64,000 bases of DNA from Sulfobacillus thermotolerans (GCA_002951815.1 CP019454.1:434001-498000), one strand, 5' to 3'; shown: positions 39,997 to 49,586, counted from the stretch's first letter. Notes: a model not told the origin generated them from the letters alone. Program-made: numbers and translations.

Positions 39997-40944
39997 ATGA
40001 CCGAGGTTGAAAAGCCTGAAATTCGGCGGGTAGACGATGGCGCCGACGCAAATTATGGTGAATTTGCGGTTGAACCGTTAAACCGTGGCTATGGCATTAC
40101 GCTCGGAAACTCCTTACGCAGGATTTTGCTGTCCTCTTTACCCGGTACGGCAGTCACTTCTGTGCGTATCGAGGGAGTATTGCATGAGTTTTCGGTCGTG
40201 CCCGGAGTTCTTGAGGATACAGCGGATATTATCCTCAATCTCAAGCGGTTGGCTATCCGGCTGTGGTCTGACGAACCTCACACGTTGCACATTGACAAAG
40301 AGGGGCCGTGCGAAGTCGTGGCCGGAGATATCATCGGGGACGCGGACGTCGACATCTTAGAGCCAGACCAACACATTGCCTTTGTCGACGAAGGCCATAG
40401 CCTACGCATGGAGCTCACCATCGAACGGGGTCGCGGGTATGTGTCCGCCGACAAAAACAAGCGTCCTGACCAAGCGATTGGGGTCATTCCCGTGGACTCG
40501 ATTTTTAGTCCGGTAACGAAAGTTAACTGGCGCGTCGAGGATACGCGCGTCGGCCACATTACGGACTATGATCGCCTGTTGCTCGAGGTCTGGACAGATG
40601 GTTCCCTGACTCCCGAAGAAGCTGTCTCACGCGGGGCCAAAATCCTTTCAGATCACCTTAAGCTCTTTATGGAGTTGACCGATACCGGCGCGGGAGTCGA
40701 AATTGGAGTTCAGCGGGACGAAGATTCTCGCGATAGGCTCTTGGAAATGCCTATCGAGGAACTCGATTTGTCGGTGCGTTCATTCAATTGTCTTAAACGA
40801 GCAGGCATCAACACCGTAGGCGAACTGACGAACAAAACGGATGACGATATGATGAAGGTCAGAAACCTCGGGAAGAAGTCGCTAGAAGAAGTGAAGGAAA
40901 AACTGGTGGCTTTAGGGTTAGGCTTGAAGGCCACGGAAGAGTAG
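39997..40944 (+). CDS. rpoA: RNA polymerase subunit alpha
   Basis: 315 residues. N-terminal dimerisation domain ([20 protein letters not shown]) and C-terminal UP-element/regulator-binding domain ([20 protein letters not shown], then [20 protein letters not shown]). The UTR before it holds a small CTGCA-GTTGCAG repeat at 39975-39985, probably chance. Confidence 0.99.
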   Translation: MTEVEKPEIRRVDDGADANYGEFAVEPLNRGYGITLGNSLRRILLSSLPGTAVTSVRIEGVLHEFSVVPGVLEDTADIILNLKRLAIRLWSDEPHTLHIDKEGPCEVVAGDIIGDADVDILEPDQHIAFVDEGHSLRMELTIERGRGYVSADKNKRPDQAIGVIPVDSIFSPVTKVNWRVEDTRVGHITDYDRLLLEVWTDGSLTPEEAVSRGAKILSDHLKLFMELTDTGAGVEIGVQRDEDSRDRLLEMPIEELDLSVRSFNCLKRAGINTVGELTNKTDDDMMKVRNLGKKSLEEVKEKLVALGLGLKATEE

Positions 40945-40963
40945 CTATTGGAGGGAACGAATT

Positions 40964-41308
40964 ATGCCAGGCATGCACCGGAAACTGGGGCGCATTGGGG
41001 GACATCGACGGGCCATGCTACGCAATTTAGTCACGTCCACCCTGCGCGAAGAGCGCATTGAAACAACTGTGACCCGGGCCAAAGAAGTGAACCGGGTTGT
41101 TGAACACATGATTACGCTGGCCAAACGTGGTGACTTAGCAGCTCGTCGTCAGGCGTTGGCGTATGTGTTGGATGAAGATGTGGTCACCAAGCTGTTTACG
41201 AGCATTGGGCCGCGCTATAGCACGCGCTCCGGCGGCTACACACGTATTATGCGGACAGGATTTCGGCGTGGGGATGCTGCGCCGATGGCCATTCTCGAAT
41301 TGGTGTAA
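40964..41308 (+). CDS. rplQ: 50S ribosomal protein L17
   Basis: 114 residues. [37 protein letters not shown] and the end [19 protein letters not shown] define the family. Its stop TAATG overlaps the ecfA1 start by one base. Confidence 0.98.
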   Translation: MPGMHRKLGRIGGHRRAMLRNLVTSTLREERIETTVTRAKEVNRVVEHMITLAKRGDLAARRQALAYVLDEDVVTKLFTSIGPRYSTRSGGYTRIMRTGFRRGDAAPMAILELV

Positions 41309-42084
41309 TGGTCACAATAAAGATTGAACATGCGGTCGTCCAGTATGGACGCACAAACCGCCCTGCACTTGGCCCTCTGGATCTCACGATCCAGGGGGGC
41401 GAGTGTATTTTTATATCCGGCCCTAATGGAGGCGGAAAGACGACCTTCGCACGATTGCTCGCAGGCATTGTCAAGCCTTCGAGCGGTCACGTAAGTTTTG
41501 ATACCCTAGACGCAGGTAACGAGTGGACGCCTACGGCGGTGGGCTGGGTGCAGCAGGAGCCTGAGCATCAAGTCGTGGCGGAACGCGTCGAGGATGACGT
41601 GGGTATAACGCCACAGTGGTACGCGCCCTCTTATCCTGAATATGTAAAGCGCGTGGAGGACGCATTGCGTTTTATGCAATTGGAGCGATTGCGCGGTCGT
41701 GCGGTAACTACCCTGTCAGGCGGCGAGCTTCATCGCACGGCGCTGGCGGCCATTATGGCTCAACAGCCTCAAGTGTGGATTATGGACGAGCCCGAGGCGA
41801 TGTTAGATGGATTTGGCCGAGCCACGTTGGAGCGCTTGATAACTCATATTCGGGGTGAGGCCAAGACCGTGTTGCTGATAAGCCATGATCCGAGGTGGCT
41901 GGACATCGCTGATCGGTGTCTGTGGTTTGCCGAAGGCCAAGCGCAATGGATGGCCCACGAGACCATGGCGAGCCAAATTGGCGGATCGTGGTACCAGTTT
42001 GCGGAGCAGGTGCGGAGGCAGGCCCCCCCTCTCAGCCCACTGTTAGAGAATGCGTTAGAGCTTGGGAGGGTACTATGGCCATAA
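41308..42084 (+). CDS. ecfA1: Energy-coupling factor transporter ATPase EcfA1
   Basis: 258 residues. One of two ATPases that power group II ECF vitamin/metal uptake complexes with separate S components. Walker A GPNGGGKTT, Q-loop with QQEPEHQ, signature LSGGE and Walker B VWIMDEPEAML are visible. The Walker B-adjacent Leu-Asp of ABC proteins reads MLD, normal. No S component lies nearby, as expected for shared ECF modules. Standard Firmicutes place after rplQ. Confidence 0.94.
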   Translation: MVTIKIEHAVVQYGRTNRPALGPLDLTIQGGECIFISGPNGGGKTTFARLLAGIVKPSSGHVSFDTLDAGNEWTPTAVGWVQQEPEHQVVAERVEDDVGITPQWYAPSYPEYVKRVEDALRFMQLERLRGRAVTTLSGGELHRTALAAIMAQQPQVWIMDEPEAMLDGFGRATLERLITHIRGEAKTVLLISHDPRWLDIADRCLWFAEGQAQWMAHETMASQIGGSWYQFAEQVRRQAPPLSPLLENALELGRVLWP

Positions 42085-42851
42085 TCGTCAAGGACGTGAC
42101 TTTACCGTTTTCGGGCCTGCACATTGCGCAGTGGATAGCTCCTCCTCGGGGCGCCTATGCCGTTATGGGTCCCAACGGATCGGGTAAAAGCCAGTGGCTG
42201 GCATTGTTGGCCGGTCAGTTACGGGTCCGGTCAGGCACGGTTGACCTAGGGGGACACCGGGTGGGATGGGTGATGCAGCAACCAGAACATCAGCTCTCCG
42301 AGGAATCGGTGAGTCGTGAGATTCTGTGGCCGTTTTCCTCCGTAAAGCAGAACGAACCGGCCTTTCGGCAATCTCTCGACGCTGTGAAGGAGCGTTGGGG
42401 CCTCGAAGACCTGTGGGAACACTCGGTGTGGAGTTTAAGCACAGGACAAAAAAGACGTTTGGTATGCGCTGTGTATGATTTCCTAGACCCCGAGGTGTTT
42501 TTGCTTGATGAACCGACCGAGGGGTTGGATGTGACATGGAAAAGTCGAATACGAGACTGGATTATCGCGCGCAGTGAGAACCATTTAATGCTCATCGTTA
42601 GCCATGACTGGCCGTGGGTATTATCCTTCGTGTCCCAGGGCTACTGGTGTGAGGGGGTCCTTGACAATATTCCGCAAGATCTCGGCGAAATGTGGTATGC
42701 TCATTCCCTCCCTCCCTCAAGTCCCCTAGAATCCTTGTGGCGCACCCTATGCGAGCGTGGCGCCCCAGTTGGGTTGCGGGATTGGGTGGATCCCCATACA
42801 GCGGCACAACAGGTGGTGAGTCTATGGAAAACCCAGTCCAACGTACGCTAA
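42075..42851 (+). CDS. ecfA2: Energy-coupling factor transporter ATPase EcfA2
   Basis: 258 residues from ATG 42075, which follows GGGAGG; the same frame is open upstream inside ecfA1, but that part is a shadow. Walker A GPNGSGKS, QQPEHQ, signature LSTGQ (variant of LSGGQ), Walker B VFLLDEPTEGLD and the H-loop VSHD. Overlaps ecfA1 by ten bases and ecfT by 28, pointing to tightly coupled production of the A1-A2-T module. Confidence 0.93.
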   Translation: MAIIVKDVTLPFSGLHIAQWIAPPRGAYAVMGPNGSGKSQWLALLAGQLRVRSGTVDLGGHRVGWVMQQPEHQLSEESVSREILWPFSSVKQNEPAFRQSLDAVKERWGLEDLWEHSVWSLSTGQKRRLVCAVYDFLDPEVFLLDEPTEGLDVTWKSRIRDWIIARSENHLMLIVSHDWPWVLSFVSQGYWCEGVLDNIPQDLGEMWYAHSLPPSSPLESLWRTLCERGAPVGLRDWVDPHTAAQQVVSLWKTQSNVR

Positions 42852-43534
42852 ACCCCTTAGTCCCTCTTCAAGGTCTTTTTGTCGGTATTGTTATCTTGTA
42901 TGCGGCGGACCACGTGTGGGCTGTCGTCGGTGCTTTTTCTCTATTAGCGTTGACACAATGGCGCTTGGGCGTGCGCCTGGGGAGCAAGCAAGCCGTGGCC
43001 GTTTTTGCTGGGGCTGCAATATGGGCACTCTTAACCTATATTAATACGCCTGCGCCTTCGGCGGCGGCGAAAGACCACCTAGCGCTTTGGACCTTTCTGC
43101 GGTTTGCGTTGATCTTGTGGTTCAGTTTGCTCATCCTCCGTGTTATGCCATTATGGGCCATGCTTAGCCACGTGGAATGGTTGGCGAAGCGGGTGAGCGG
43201 AAAAAGAACGATGGCTGGCGAAATTTCACTCATCGGGTTGGTGGCCGTGCGCTTTTTGCCCAATCTCGTGCAATCTGCGCGCCGCTTGCGCTGGGATGCG
43301 CAGGCCCGGCGTAAACTGGCTAGGACCACACCCCATTGGCATGATGCGCTTCGCTTCCTGTCGCCACTCATTATGACAAGCATCTTGCGGAGCGAGAATG
43401 TCTCGGAAGCCCTGTGGAGCCGTGGCTGGCGTCCACAAGTGCTGCCGTGGCCAAGACCTTGGCGGCGTCTAGATTGGATCGTGACAGCGGCGCTATGGAT
43501 AGCGCTGATTATCGCTTGGAAAGAGAAGATTTAA
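42824..43534 (+). CDS. ecfT: ECF transporter transmembrane protein EcfT
   Basis: 236 residues from ATG 42824. Scaffold that couples the ATPases to S components. Four to five hydrophobic helices and a cytoplasmic coupling region with the Ala-Arg motifs SARRLRWDAQARRK and LWSRGWRPQ. Rather divergent but position and layout leave little doubt. Confidence 0.88.
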   Translation: MENPVQRTLNPLVPLQGLFVGIVILYAADHVWAVVGAFSLLALTQWRLGVRLGSKQAVAVFAGAAIWALLTYINTPAPSAAAKDHLALWTFLRFALILWFSLLILRVMPLWAMLSHVEWLAKRVSGKRTMAGEISLIGLVAVRFLPNLVQSARRLRWDAQARRKLARTTPHWHDALRFLSPLIMTSILRSENVSEALWSRGWRPQVLPWPRPWRRLDWIVTAALWIALIIAWKEKI

Positions 43535-43535
43535 C

Positions 43536-44294
43536 ATGCTAATGAAAATGACCGTGAGCTATGATGGGACAAATTTCGCTGGGTTTCAACAACAACCTGG
43601 GCAAAGAACCGTGCAAGGCGTCCTCCAAGAGGTCTTGCAGGACTTATTGGGGCCAGGCCTGGTCATGGGCGCCAGTCGGACCGACGCGGGAGTCCATGCT
43701 CGGGGACAAGTGATCACCTGGCAGGGAAGAGTGCCCATTCCCCTGGAGCGCCTTGCCACTGTCATCAATCGTCGCTTGCCTTCCGACGTACAAGTGGGGC
43801 AATGCGAGTGGGTGCCGAATGAATTTCATCCTATCCGGTCGGCTCATGCGAAATATTACAGCTATACGATTGCCCGCGGCTCAGCGCCCTTATGGCCGGG
43901 TTTGACGCGTTACGCTTACCCTGTTGCCCAGCCGCTTTCCTGGTCGCATTTAAACGAGGCGGCCCGCTTATTGCTAGGGCACCATGATTTTTGGGCGTTC
44001 CGGTCGGAGGGATCTTCGGCGCGGACGACGATCCGGCATATTTTCCTTAGTCGTTGGTCTATGCTGGACCACGGCACTATCTGGCGCTATGATGTGGGTG
44101 CCAACGGTTTTTTGTATCACATGGTGCGCATTTTGGTTGCAGCCATGTTGTACGCGGCGGAGGTCCAAGACGTGGGACCGTTGCGAGAGGCATTAGTACA
44201 TCCCCGAGCACGAAAATGGGGGGGCTTGGTGCCGGCCCAAGGTCTGGTTTTGGAACGCATTGTTTATAACGGAAAGGACAGGGCGCATGTTTAA
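43536..44294 (+). CDS. truA: tRNA pseudouridine(38-40) synthase
   Basis: 252 residues. Converts uridines 38-40 in the anticodon arm. Catalytic Asp in GASRTDAGVHARGQV; MTVSYDGTNFAGFQQQPGQR and the late HMVRILVAAML strand are typical. One base after ecfT. In most Firmicutes rplM-rpsI follow truA; here a proline dehydrogenase does, starting eight bases before the truA stop. Confidence 0.97.
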   Translation: MLMKMTVSYDGTNFAGFQQQPGQRTVQGVLQEVLQDLLGPGLVMGASRTDAGVHARGQVITWQGRVPIPLERLATVINRRLPSDVQVGQCEWVPNEFHPIRSAHAKYYSYTIARGSAPLWPGLTRYAYPVAQPLSWSHLNEAARLLLGHHDFWAFRSEGSSARTTIRHIFLSRWSMLDHGTIWRYDVGANGFLYHMVRILVAAMLYAAEVQDVGPLREALVHPRARKWGGLVPAQGLVLERIVYNGKDRAHV

Positions 44295-45198
44295 ACAAAT
44301 TATCTTAGGCGTCGGCAACAACCCCCTCGTATCGAAAACCATTGGGCAATATGGCATGCAATTAGGCGCCTCGCGGTTTGTGGCGGGGGCGACCTTGGAT
44401 GAGGCTATCCGTGTCGTGAAGGACCTTAATAGGCGCCATATGGCCGCAACGCTGGATCATCTGGGCGAATCCGTGACCCGACTCGACGAAGCCGCGGCTG
44501 CCCGCGATAGTTATTTACAGATGTTGGACATGATTGCTGAGACCCATGTCCAATCGCATGTCTCAGTTAAACTGACGATGATGGGGATGGCGATTTCCGA
44601 AGAGGCCGCCGCGAACAATTTGGAGGCGATTGTCGCACGAGCCCATGAGGTACAGTCGTTTGTGCGTATCGATATGGAAGATTCTCATTTTACCACACAG
44701 ACATTACGCTTGTTTCAAGACGTTTGGGCGCGTTATCCAGACAATGTCGGAGTCGTGCTGCAAGCCTATCTTTATCGCACCATGGAAGATCTTAAGGCGT
44801 TGTCCGACCCGCCCAAAAATTTCCGCATTGTCAAAGGCGCCTACCAAGAACCTCCGAGTTTAGCATATCCGTCGAAGCCCGATGTCGATGACAACTATGT
44901 GGCGTTGGTCGAGGCTTCCTTACATAACGGCAACTATACCGCCGTCGCGACTCATGATGAACAAATGATTGGCAAGGTTTTGCGATACGTCGCATCCCAT
45001 AATATCCCAAATGACCAATTCGAATTTCAAATGCTATACGGGGTAAAACTATCCGTGTTAGAAGATTTGGCTCAACGCGGCTATACGACGCGTGTTTATG
45101 TGCCATGGGGGCGCGATTGGTACGCTTATTATCTGCGGCGAATTGCCGAACGGCCGGCTAATTTGCTGTTTTTTGCCCGGTCACTGACAAAGCGCTAA
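44287..45198 (+). CDS. Proline dehydrogenase, monofunctional FAD-type
   Basis: 303 residues from ATG 44287, overlapping truA by eight bases; the longer frame from 44260 is inside truA. Oxidises proline to pyrroline-5-carboxylate and passes electrons to the quinone pool. The barrel motifs are present: SVKLTMMG, RIDMEDS, VLQAYLYRT, FRIVKGAYQEP, and the C-terminal YVPWGRDWYAYYLRRIAERP substrate-binding helix. Co-transcription with truA and the ribosomal superoperon is implied by the overlap. No P5C dehydrogenase gene is near. Confidence 0.92.
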   Translation: MFKQIILGVGNNPLVSKTIGQYGMQLGASRFVAGATLDEAIRVVKDLNRRHMAATLDHLGESVTRLDEAAAARDSYLQMLDMIAETHVQSHVSVKLTMMGMAISEEAAANNLEAIVARAHEVQSFVRIDMEDSHFTTQTLRLFQDVWARYPDNVGVVLQAYLYRTMEDLKALSDPPKNFRIVKGAYQEPPSLAYPSKPDVDDNYVALVEASLHNGNYTAVATHDEQMIGKVLRYVASHNIPNDQFEFQMLYGVKLSVLEDLAQRGYTTRVYVPWGRDWYAYYLRRIAERPANLLFFARSLTKR

Positions 45199-45215
45199 TA
45201 TACGAGCGATATCAG

Positions 45216-45238
45216 GCCGCCGATAGGCGGCTTTTTTT
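45216..45238 (+). terminator. End of the ribosomal superoperon
   Basis: GCCGCC-GATA-GGCGGC (45216-45231) followed by TTTTTTT, 17 bases after proline dehydrogenase. Strong intrinsic terminator. Confidence 0.93.
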
Positions 45239-45250
45239 CTGCACGAACTC

Positions 45251-45279
45251 TTGACATATAATATTGTTAGTACTAAGAT
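45251..45279 (+). promoter_or_regulatory. Promoter and likely MarR operator of the efflux cluster
   Basis: TTGACA, 17-base spacer, TAAGAT, 51 bases before marR. A perfect ten-base palindrome TTAGTACTAA (45267-45276) spans the end of the spacer and the -10. MarR proteins usually bind such palindromes over their own promoter. Confidence 0.72.
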
Positions 45280-45329
45280 TACGTCTTGTTGATAGTTAAT
45301 ACCACGAATAATCAAGAAGGTGAAGTGTT

Positions 45330-45773
45330 GTGGCCGACCGAGACCAGTATATCGAGAATCTCGACCGGATTTTTTCTCGAATCGGCCGTCGTTTGCGCCA
45401 TGCGGTCGCAGAAGACACCTTGACGCTGGGGCAGTATTCCTTGTTGAAAGTGCTGTTTGACCATCAGCCGATGACGGTTGGAGACATTGCGGAAGAGCTA
45501 GGGGTGTCATTGGCCGGCGCTAGTGCCATGATTGACCGACTGGTTCATGCGAATTTAGTGAGTCGCACCCGTTCTGAATCTGATCGCCGTGTGGTGACTG
45601 TCAGTTTAACCCATGCGGGACAGCAACAAATCGCAAGCCATTATGCCCAGCGTAAAGATTTTCTTCGCCATTTGTTTATGCATATGTCCGAAGAGGATCT
45701 CAAGACCCTTCTATCGTTAATTGAACGCATGGAAGAGGGGGCAAACAGCGGAGAAGGTCGAGAGCTTCGTTGA
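45330..45773 (+). CDS. MarR-family transcriptional regulator
   Basis: 147 residues, GTG start after AAGGTGAAG. Winged helix dimer; recognition region MTVGDIAEELGVSLAGASAM, then wing RTRSESDRRVVTVSLT with the family's DRR motif. Helices at both ends form the dimer interface. First gene before the fusion-protein/permease genes, so it most likely represses them and itself and is released by a small aromatic or toxic ligand. Confidence 0.92.
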   Translation: MADRDQYIENLDRIFSRIGRRLRHAVAEDTLTLGQYSLLKVLFDHQPMTVGDIAEELGVSLAGASAMIDRLVHANLVSRTRSESDRRVVTVSLTHAGQQQIASHYAQRKDFLRHLFMHMSEEDLKTLLSLIERMEEGANSGEGRELR

Positions 45774-45821
45774 ATCGGCGACAAAGACGAAGCAAATTAT
45801 TGTACGGCAAGGAGACGACTT

Positions 45822-46619
45822 ATGGGATTACTGATTTCAGGAATCGTCGAATCGTTGGTCGCCTTAATCCTAGGAATCTTTTTATTGGTGGGAGAACCGT
45901 CGCTTAATCCCTTGTGGGGTTATGGATTAATCGTGGTCGGCGTGATTACAGGCTTGTTGACACTGGCCTTTGGTCGTCAAGGCCACCATACCGTAGAACA
46001 ACAAGTAACCCCAGAAGAGACGACCGACGCTGGCGCCACAACGCCTGCGGTTGAAAAACCGCAAAGGTCCCTTCCGGCTTACCGTACGGACGAGAACACG
46101 GGACTAGTGCCTGTCACGCGTCACTTACCTCAACGAATTGATGTCCTGCGGGAGGAAGTCTCGCGTGCGCGGTGGCGCTATAAGGCGAAAGAAATTCAAT
46201 CACGCGCCGCGGAGATGGCCGAACTGGTGCTCCAAGGTAGCGATGGAACTGAGAGCGTCGATGAGCGGCCGCGACAACTCCGCCGATTGCTTGAGCTCTT
46301 TATTCTATCGCAAGGATATGAGGCGTGGGCGAATGGCACTGAACCAGAATTTCACGTAGATCGCTACCGGCGCGTCCTGTCCGCTGCGGACATTCGCGAG
46401 CGGCTTGAGGATTTGCGAGCTGAAGCGGATATGTTATGGCAAGAAATTAGCCGGGGAGTTCCCCCTAAAGCACCGGAAGAGGATGCTTACCGGCAGACGA
46501 TTGATATTCGCATTCGGTTAGAACGCATAACGGCGGCAGAAGAACGTCTCGAAGAAATCGAGATTCTCCGTCTAGGGTATCAAAGCCTCTTGGAATCGGA
46601 AAAAGAAGAAGGTGAGTAA
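45822..46619 (+). CDS. Unknown protein: two N-terminal membrane helices plus coiled-coil
   Basis: 265 residues, ATG after AAGGAGACG. Two hydrophobic helices (about residues 4-24 and 31-48), then a Thr/Glu-rich linker and a long charged helical domain with repeated Arg/Glu heptad-like runs (LREEVSRARWRYKAKEIQ, IRERLEDLRAEADML, IRLERITAAEERLEEIE). The stop overlaps the next gene's ribosome site. No family recognised. A membrane-bound cytoplasmic coiled coil could be a scaffold for the efflux pump, but this is only context. Confidence 0.6.
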   Translation: MGLLISGIVESLVALILGIFLLVGEPSLNPLWGYGLIVVGVITGLLTLAFGRQGHHTVEQQVTPEETTDAGATTPAVEKPQRSLPAYRTDENTGLVPVTRHLPQRIDVLREEVSRARWRYKAKEIQSRAAEMAELVLQGSDGTESVDERPRQLRRLLELFILSQGYEAWANGTEPEFHVDRYRRVLSAADIRERLEDLRAEADMLWQEISRGVPPKAPEEDAYRQTIDIRIRLERITAAEERLEEIEILRLGYQSLLESEKEEGE

Positions 46620-46620
46620 A

Positions 46621-47241
46621 ATGCCGCGATGGGTCATCGGGTTGGTGGCGATAATGGGTGTCCTCATTTTAGGAGGCATAGCCGGTTATGATGCCTATTA
46701 CCAAGCGAATTACGTGAACACAAACTATGCGTACGTCACGGCCCCTTATACCTGGGTGAGTGTGACAAGCTTTGGCACCGTGAAGGGACTGCAAGTAAAA
46801 AACGGGGAGCATGTGTCACAAGGGGCGTCCCTGTTACAATTGCAAACCGCCAATGGACAAACGACAACCATCGATGCGCCCATTGGAGGAACGGTTGGCT
46901 CGATTGGGATTGCACCGGGTGCCAGTGTCCAACCCCGTGAAGATCTCATGGCCATTGTTCAGCAAGGACGCTCCACGGTGGTCGCCGACTTTCCCGAGTC
47001 GGAGGCGCATCGATTGGCCGTAGGCCAGACGGCGAATGTCACGTTAAGCGCATATCCGGGTACCACATTTACCGGGACGGTATCAAAAATTGGGTCAACC
47101 ACGCTAAGCGAGTTATCCCCGTTGTTGCAGGTGGGAACGTTTTCCAAAGAACGGCAGTGGGTACCCGTCACAATCCAGGTGGATACCGGATCGAACACCT
47201 TTATTCCCGGTGAAAATGCTGCCGTACGTGTTGATGTGTAG
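46621..47241 (+). CDS. Short HlyD-like membrane fusion protein
   Basis: 206 residues from ATG 46621 behind AAGGTGAG (GTG at 46612 is inside that site). One N-terminal membrane helix, then a split biotinyl-lipoyl-like domain (GTVKGLQVKNGEHVSQGASL ... GTVGSIGIAPGASVQP) and a beta-barrel part (VADFPESEAHRLAVGQ). It lacks the long alpha-hairpin of EmrA/HlyD. Neighbour of a DHA2 permease, so an outer-face partner of the pump is likely. Confidence 0.8.
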   Translation: MPRWVIGLVAIMGVLILGGIAGYDAYYQANYVNTNYAYVTAPYTWVSVTSFGTVKGLQVKNGEHVSQGASLLQLQTANGQTTTIDAPIGGTVGSIGIAPGASVQPREDLMAIVQQGRSTVVADFPESEAHRLAVGQTANVTLSAYPGTTFTGTVSKIGSTTLSELSPLLQVGTFSKERQWVPVTIQVDTGSNTFIPGENAAVRVDV

Positions 47242-47265
47242 CGGGCAATAGTAAGGAGGAGCAAG

Positions 47266-48822
47266 ATGGCAGCACAAGAACCAGCAAATTCCCGTCACTG
47301 GGGCGTCGCCTTAGCGGTTCTTATCTTAGGCGGTTTTATGGCGATTTTGGATACTTCAATTGTCAATATCGCCATTCCCAAATTGGAAAGCGTCTTTTCC
47401 GTGGATACCGCGGAAGTGCAGTGGGTCGTAACCATTTACATGCTCACGTTGGGCGTTGTGGTGCCGCTCGCGGGCTATTTGGGTGAACGCTTTGGGTACC
47501 GGACGATTTACGTGATCTCGTTAATTGTTTTTACGATCGGGTCTGCCTTATCAGGATTGTCGTGGAGTCTTGGAGTGCTGACCGTCTTCCGTGTTTTGCA
47601 GGCTTTAGGAGGCGGGCTTATTATGCCGATTACCATGGCAATGGTCTATCGCATTGTGCCACGTGACCGGATCGGAACAGCCATGGGATTTTGGGGACTG
47701 GGAATTATCGTCGCGCCAGCTATTGGGCCTACATTAGGAGGATGGCTGGTGGAGTATATCAACTGGCGGTTAATTTTCTACATCAACGTTCCCATTGGGA
47801 TTATCGGTGTGCTTTTGGCCTTGGCCTACGTGCCAAAGTTTCCTAGCCGTCATATGGGCGCATTTGACTTGATGGGCTTCATTTTATCGGCTTCAGGATT
47901 ATTCGGCTTGCTTCTCGCTTTGTCCGAAGGACAGACGTGGGGATGGAGCTCAGAGCCCATTATCCTTCTCTTAGTGGGATCGGTGTTCCTTCTGATTCTC
48001 TTCAGTCTGTGGGAGCTCAGTGTGGAGCATCCGCTCTTGGATCTCCGCGTATTTAGCCGAGGCTCGTTTACGATGGCCAATCTGTTGGTTGTGGTCATTA
48101 CCGTGTCCATGTATTCGGGGCTCTTCTATGTCCCGTTGTTTTTGCAGACCGTAGTGGGCTATGGGGCCTTGGAGACGGGCCTGATGATGATGCCGGCCGC
48201 TTTAGCCTCAGCTATCATGATGCCGATTTCAGGACGATTGTATGACAAAATCGGTGCGCGCCCCATCGTGGTGATAGGCCTGGTGATTTTAGCGTATACC
48301 ACTTATCTCTTACATCGGTTGTCAACCACTACGCCTGTCGATGACGTGGTCTTCTGGCTCACTTTGCGTGGATTTGGCATGGGGATGGCCATGATGCCAG
48401 CCACAACGGCGGGCATGTCCTCTTTGCCGACGGAAATGGTGGGCTCGGGGTCAGCGATTAATAACGTGATGCAACGCGTGGCGGGTTCTTTTGGTCTGGC
48501 GTTTATGACAGCCATCTTGCAGTCGCAATCCACTATGCATGCGGCGAACATTGCGGCCTCGTATACTCCCACCTCACGGCCTTCGGTGCAATTAATGCAG
48601 CAGATGGCGGGGTATTTAGGGCATCAAGGTCTAACAGCTGGGCAATCGCTGGCGGTAACCACGACGACCCTATATGACCTCATTCAACAACAGGCCTTCG
48701 TAATGGGCATTGATGACATTTTCGTTCTCGGGGCGGCCATCACGTTGTTTGGAGCGTTTCTTGGTCTATTTTTGAAAACCTATCATCACAAAAAAGGTGC
48801 GCCACAGATGATGGCCGATTAA
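47266..48822 (+). CDS. MFS drug efflux permease, DHA2 (EmrB/QacA) family
   Basis: 518 residues with about 14 membrane helices. Proton-driven export of lipophilic compounds is the usual role. Helix 1 has FMAILDTSIVNIAIP (the DHA2 acidic motif), motif A is LGERFGYRTIY, and the antiporter motif C reads IIVAPAIGPTLGG. ATG after AAGGAGGAG. Lies between two fusion-like proteins under one MarR. Confidence 0.93.
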   Translation: MAAQEPANSRHWGVALAVLILGGFMAILDTSIVNIAIPKLESVFSVDTAEVQWVVTIYMLTLGVVVPLAGYLGERFGYRTIYVISLIVFTIGSALSGLSWSLGVLTVFRVLQALGGGLIMPITMAMVYRIVPRDRIGTAMGFWGLGIIVAPAIGPTLGGWLVEYINWRLIFYINVPIGIIGVLLALAYVPKFPSRHMGAFDLMGFILSASGLFGLLLALSEGQTWGWSSEPIILLLVGSVFLLILFSLWELSVEHPLLDLRVFSRGSFTMANLLVVVITVSMYSGLFYVPLFLQTVVGYGALETGLMMMPAALASAIMMPISGRLYDKIGARPIVVIGLVILAYTTYLLHRLSTTTPVDDVVFWLTLRGFGMGMAMMPATTAGMSSLPTEMVGSGSAINNVMQRVAGSFGLAFMTAILQSQSTMHAANIAASYTPTSRPSVQLMQQMAGYLGHQGLTAGQSLAVTTTTLYDLIQQQAFVMGIDDIFVLGAAITLFGAFLGLFLKTYHHKKGAPQMMAD

Positions 48823-48893
48823 ACCCAAGGCGTTAGCATTTGCACGCCGACAACTTATCCCCTATGGGGATCAATGTGAGGAGAGAAGAATCC

Positions 48894-49586
48894 GTGAAAC
48901 AGAGTCGAGTTATTCTTATTAACGTATTGATTATTGTGGCGCTGATCTTGATTGGCGGAGTTGTGGCCTACTACTGGACCCAAAGCTATGACTATGTGTC
49001 GACCCAAGATGCGTCGATTTCAGCCCCTACGATTCCCGTCGCTGCACAAGCCAACGGCACGATTCAGGATTTATCGGTGGCCGTGGGGCAACGCGTTTCG
49101 CAAGGTCAAACGATAGCGGAAGAAACGGTGACCACCGCGCCTGCGGCGACGGCTAAAGGAAGCAAGACGGCTGCGGCGACCAGTGGTACCTCGATTGTGA
49201 ACATTGTGGCCCCGGTTTCGGGTTACGTGGCGACGGTTTCCGTGGCCAATGGCCAGACAGTTGCCGCGGGAACCCCATTGGTGACGCTTGTGCAGCTATC
49301 GAAAGTGACGGTGATTGCGAATATCCCTGAAACCAAAATTCGCAATGTGTCTGTGGGTCAAAGTGCTACAATTTACGTAGACGCGCATCCCGGTGTGTCG
49401 TTTACCGGCACCGTAGAAGCGATTCAGCCGACGACCCAGTCATTCTTTTCATTAATACCGACCGCTGCGACGTCGGGAACCTATACCAAGGTGACGCAAC
49501 GCGTGCCGGTGGAGTTGTCCATTGATGCTGCAGGGTATTCGTTACTGCCGGGGGAAGATGCTGAAGTGCGGATTACGATTCACTAA
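48894..49586 (+). CDS. Second HlyD-like membrane fusion protein
   Basis: 230 residues from GTG 48894, nine bases after GAGGAGAG; upstream in-frame starts lack a site. One N-terminal membrane helix, then two lipoyl-like halves (GTIQDLSVAVGQRVSQGQTI and APVSGYVATVSVANGQTVAAG) separated by an Ala/Thr/Lys-rich insert instead of a coiled-coil hairpin, and a barrel domain. Related to the protein at 46621 in layout but clearly diverged. Confidence 0.83.
   Translation: MKQSRVILINVLIIVALILIGGVVAYYWTQSYDYVSTQDASISAPTIPVAAQANGTIQDLSVAVGQRVSQGQTIAEETVTTAPAATAKGSKTAAATSGTSIVNIVAPVSGYVATVSVANGQTVAAGTPLVTLVQLSKVTVIANIPETKIRNVSVGQSATIYVDAHPGVSFTGTVEAIQPTTQSFFSLIPTAATSGTYTKVTQRVPVELSIDAAGYSLLPGEDAEVRITIH

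Noticed and set aside
41916-42074. N-terminal extension of EcfA2 into ecfA1
   Set aside because: The extension is not ABC-like, and ATG 42075 with GGGAGG gives a normal-length ATPase.
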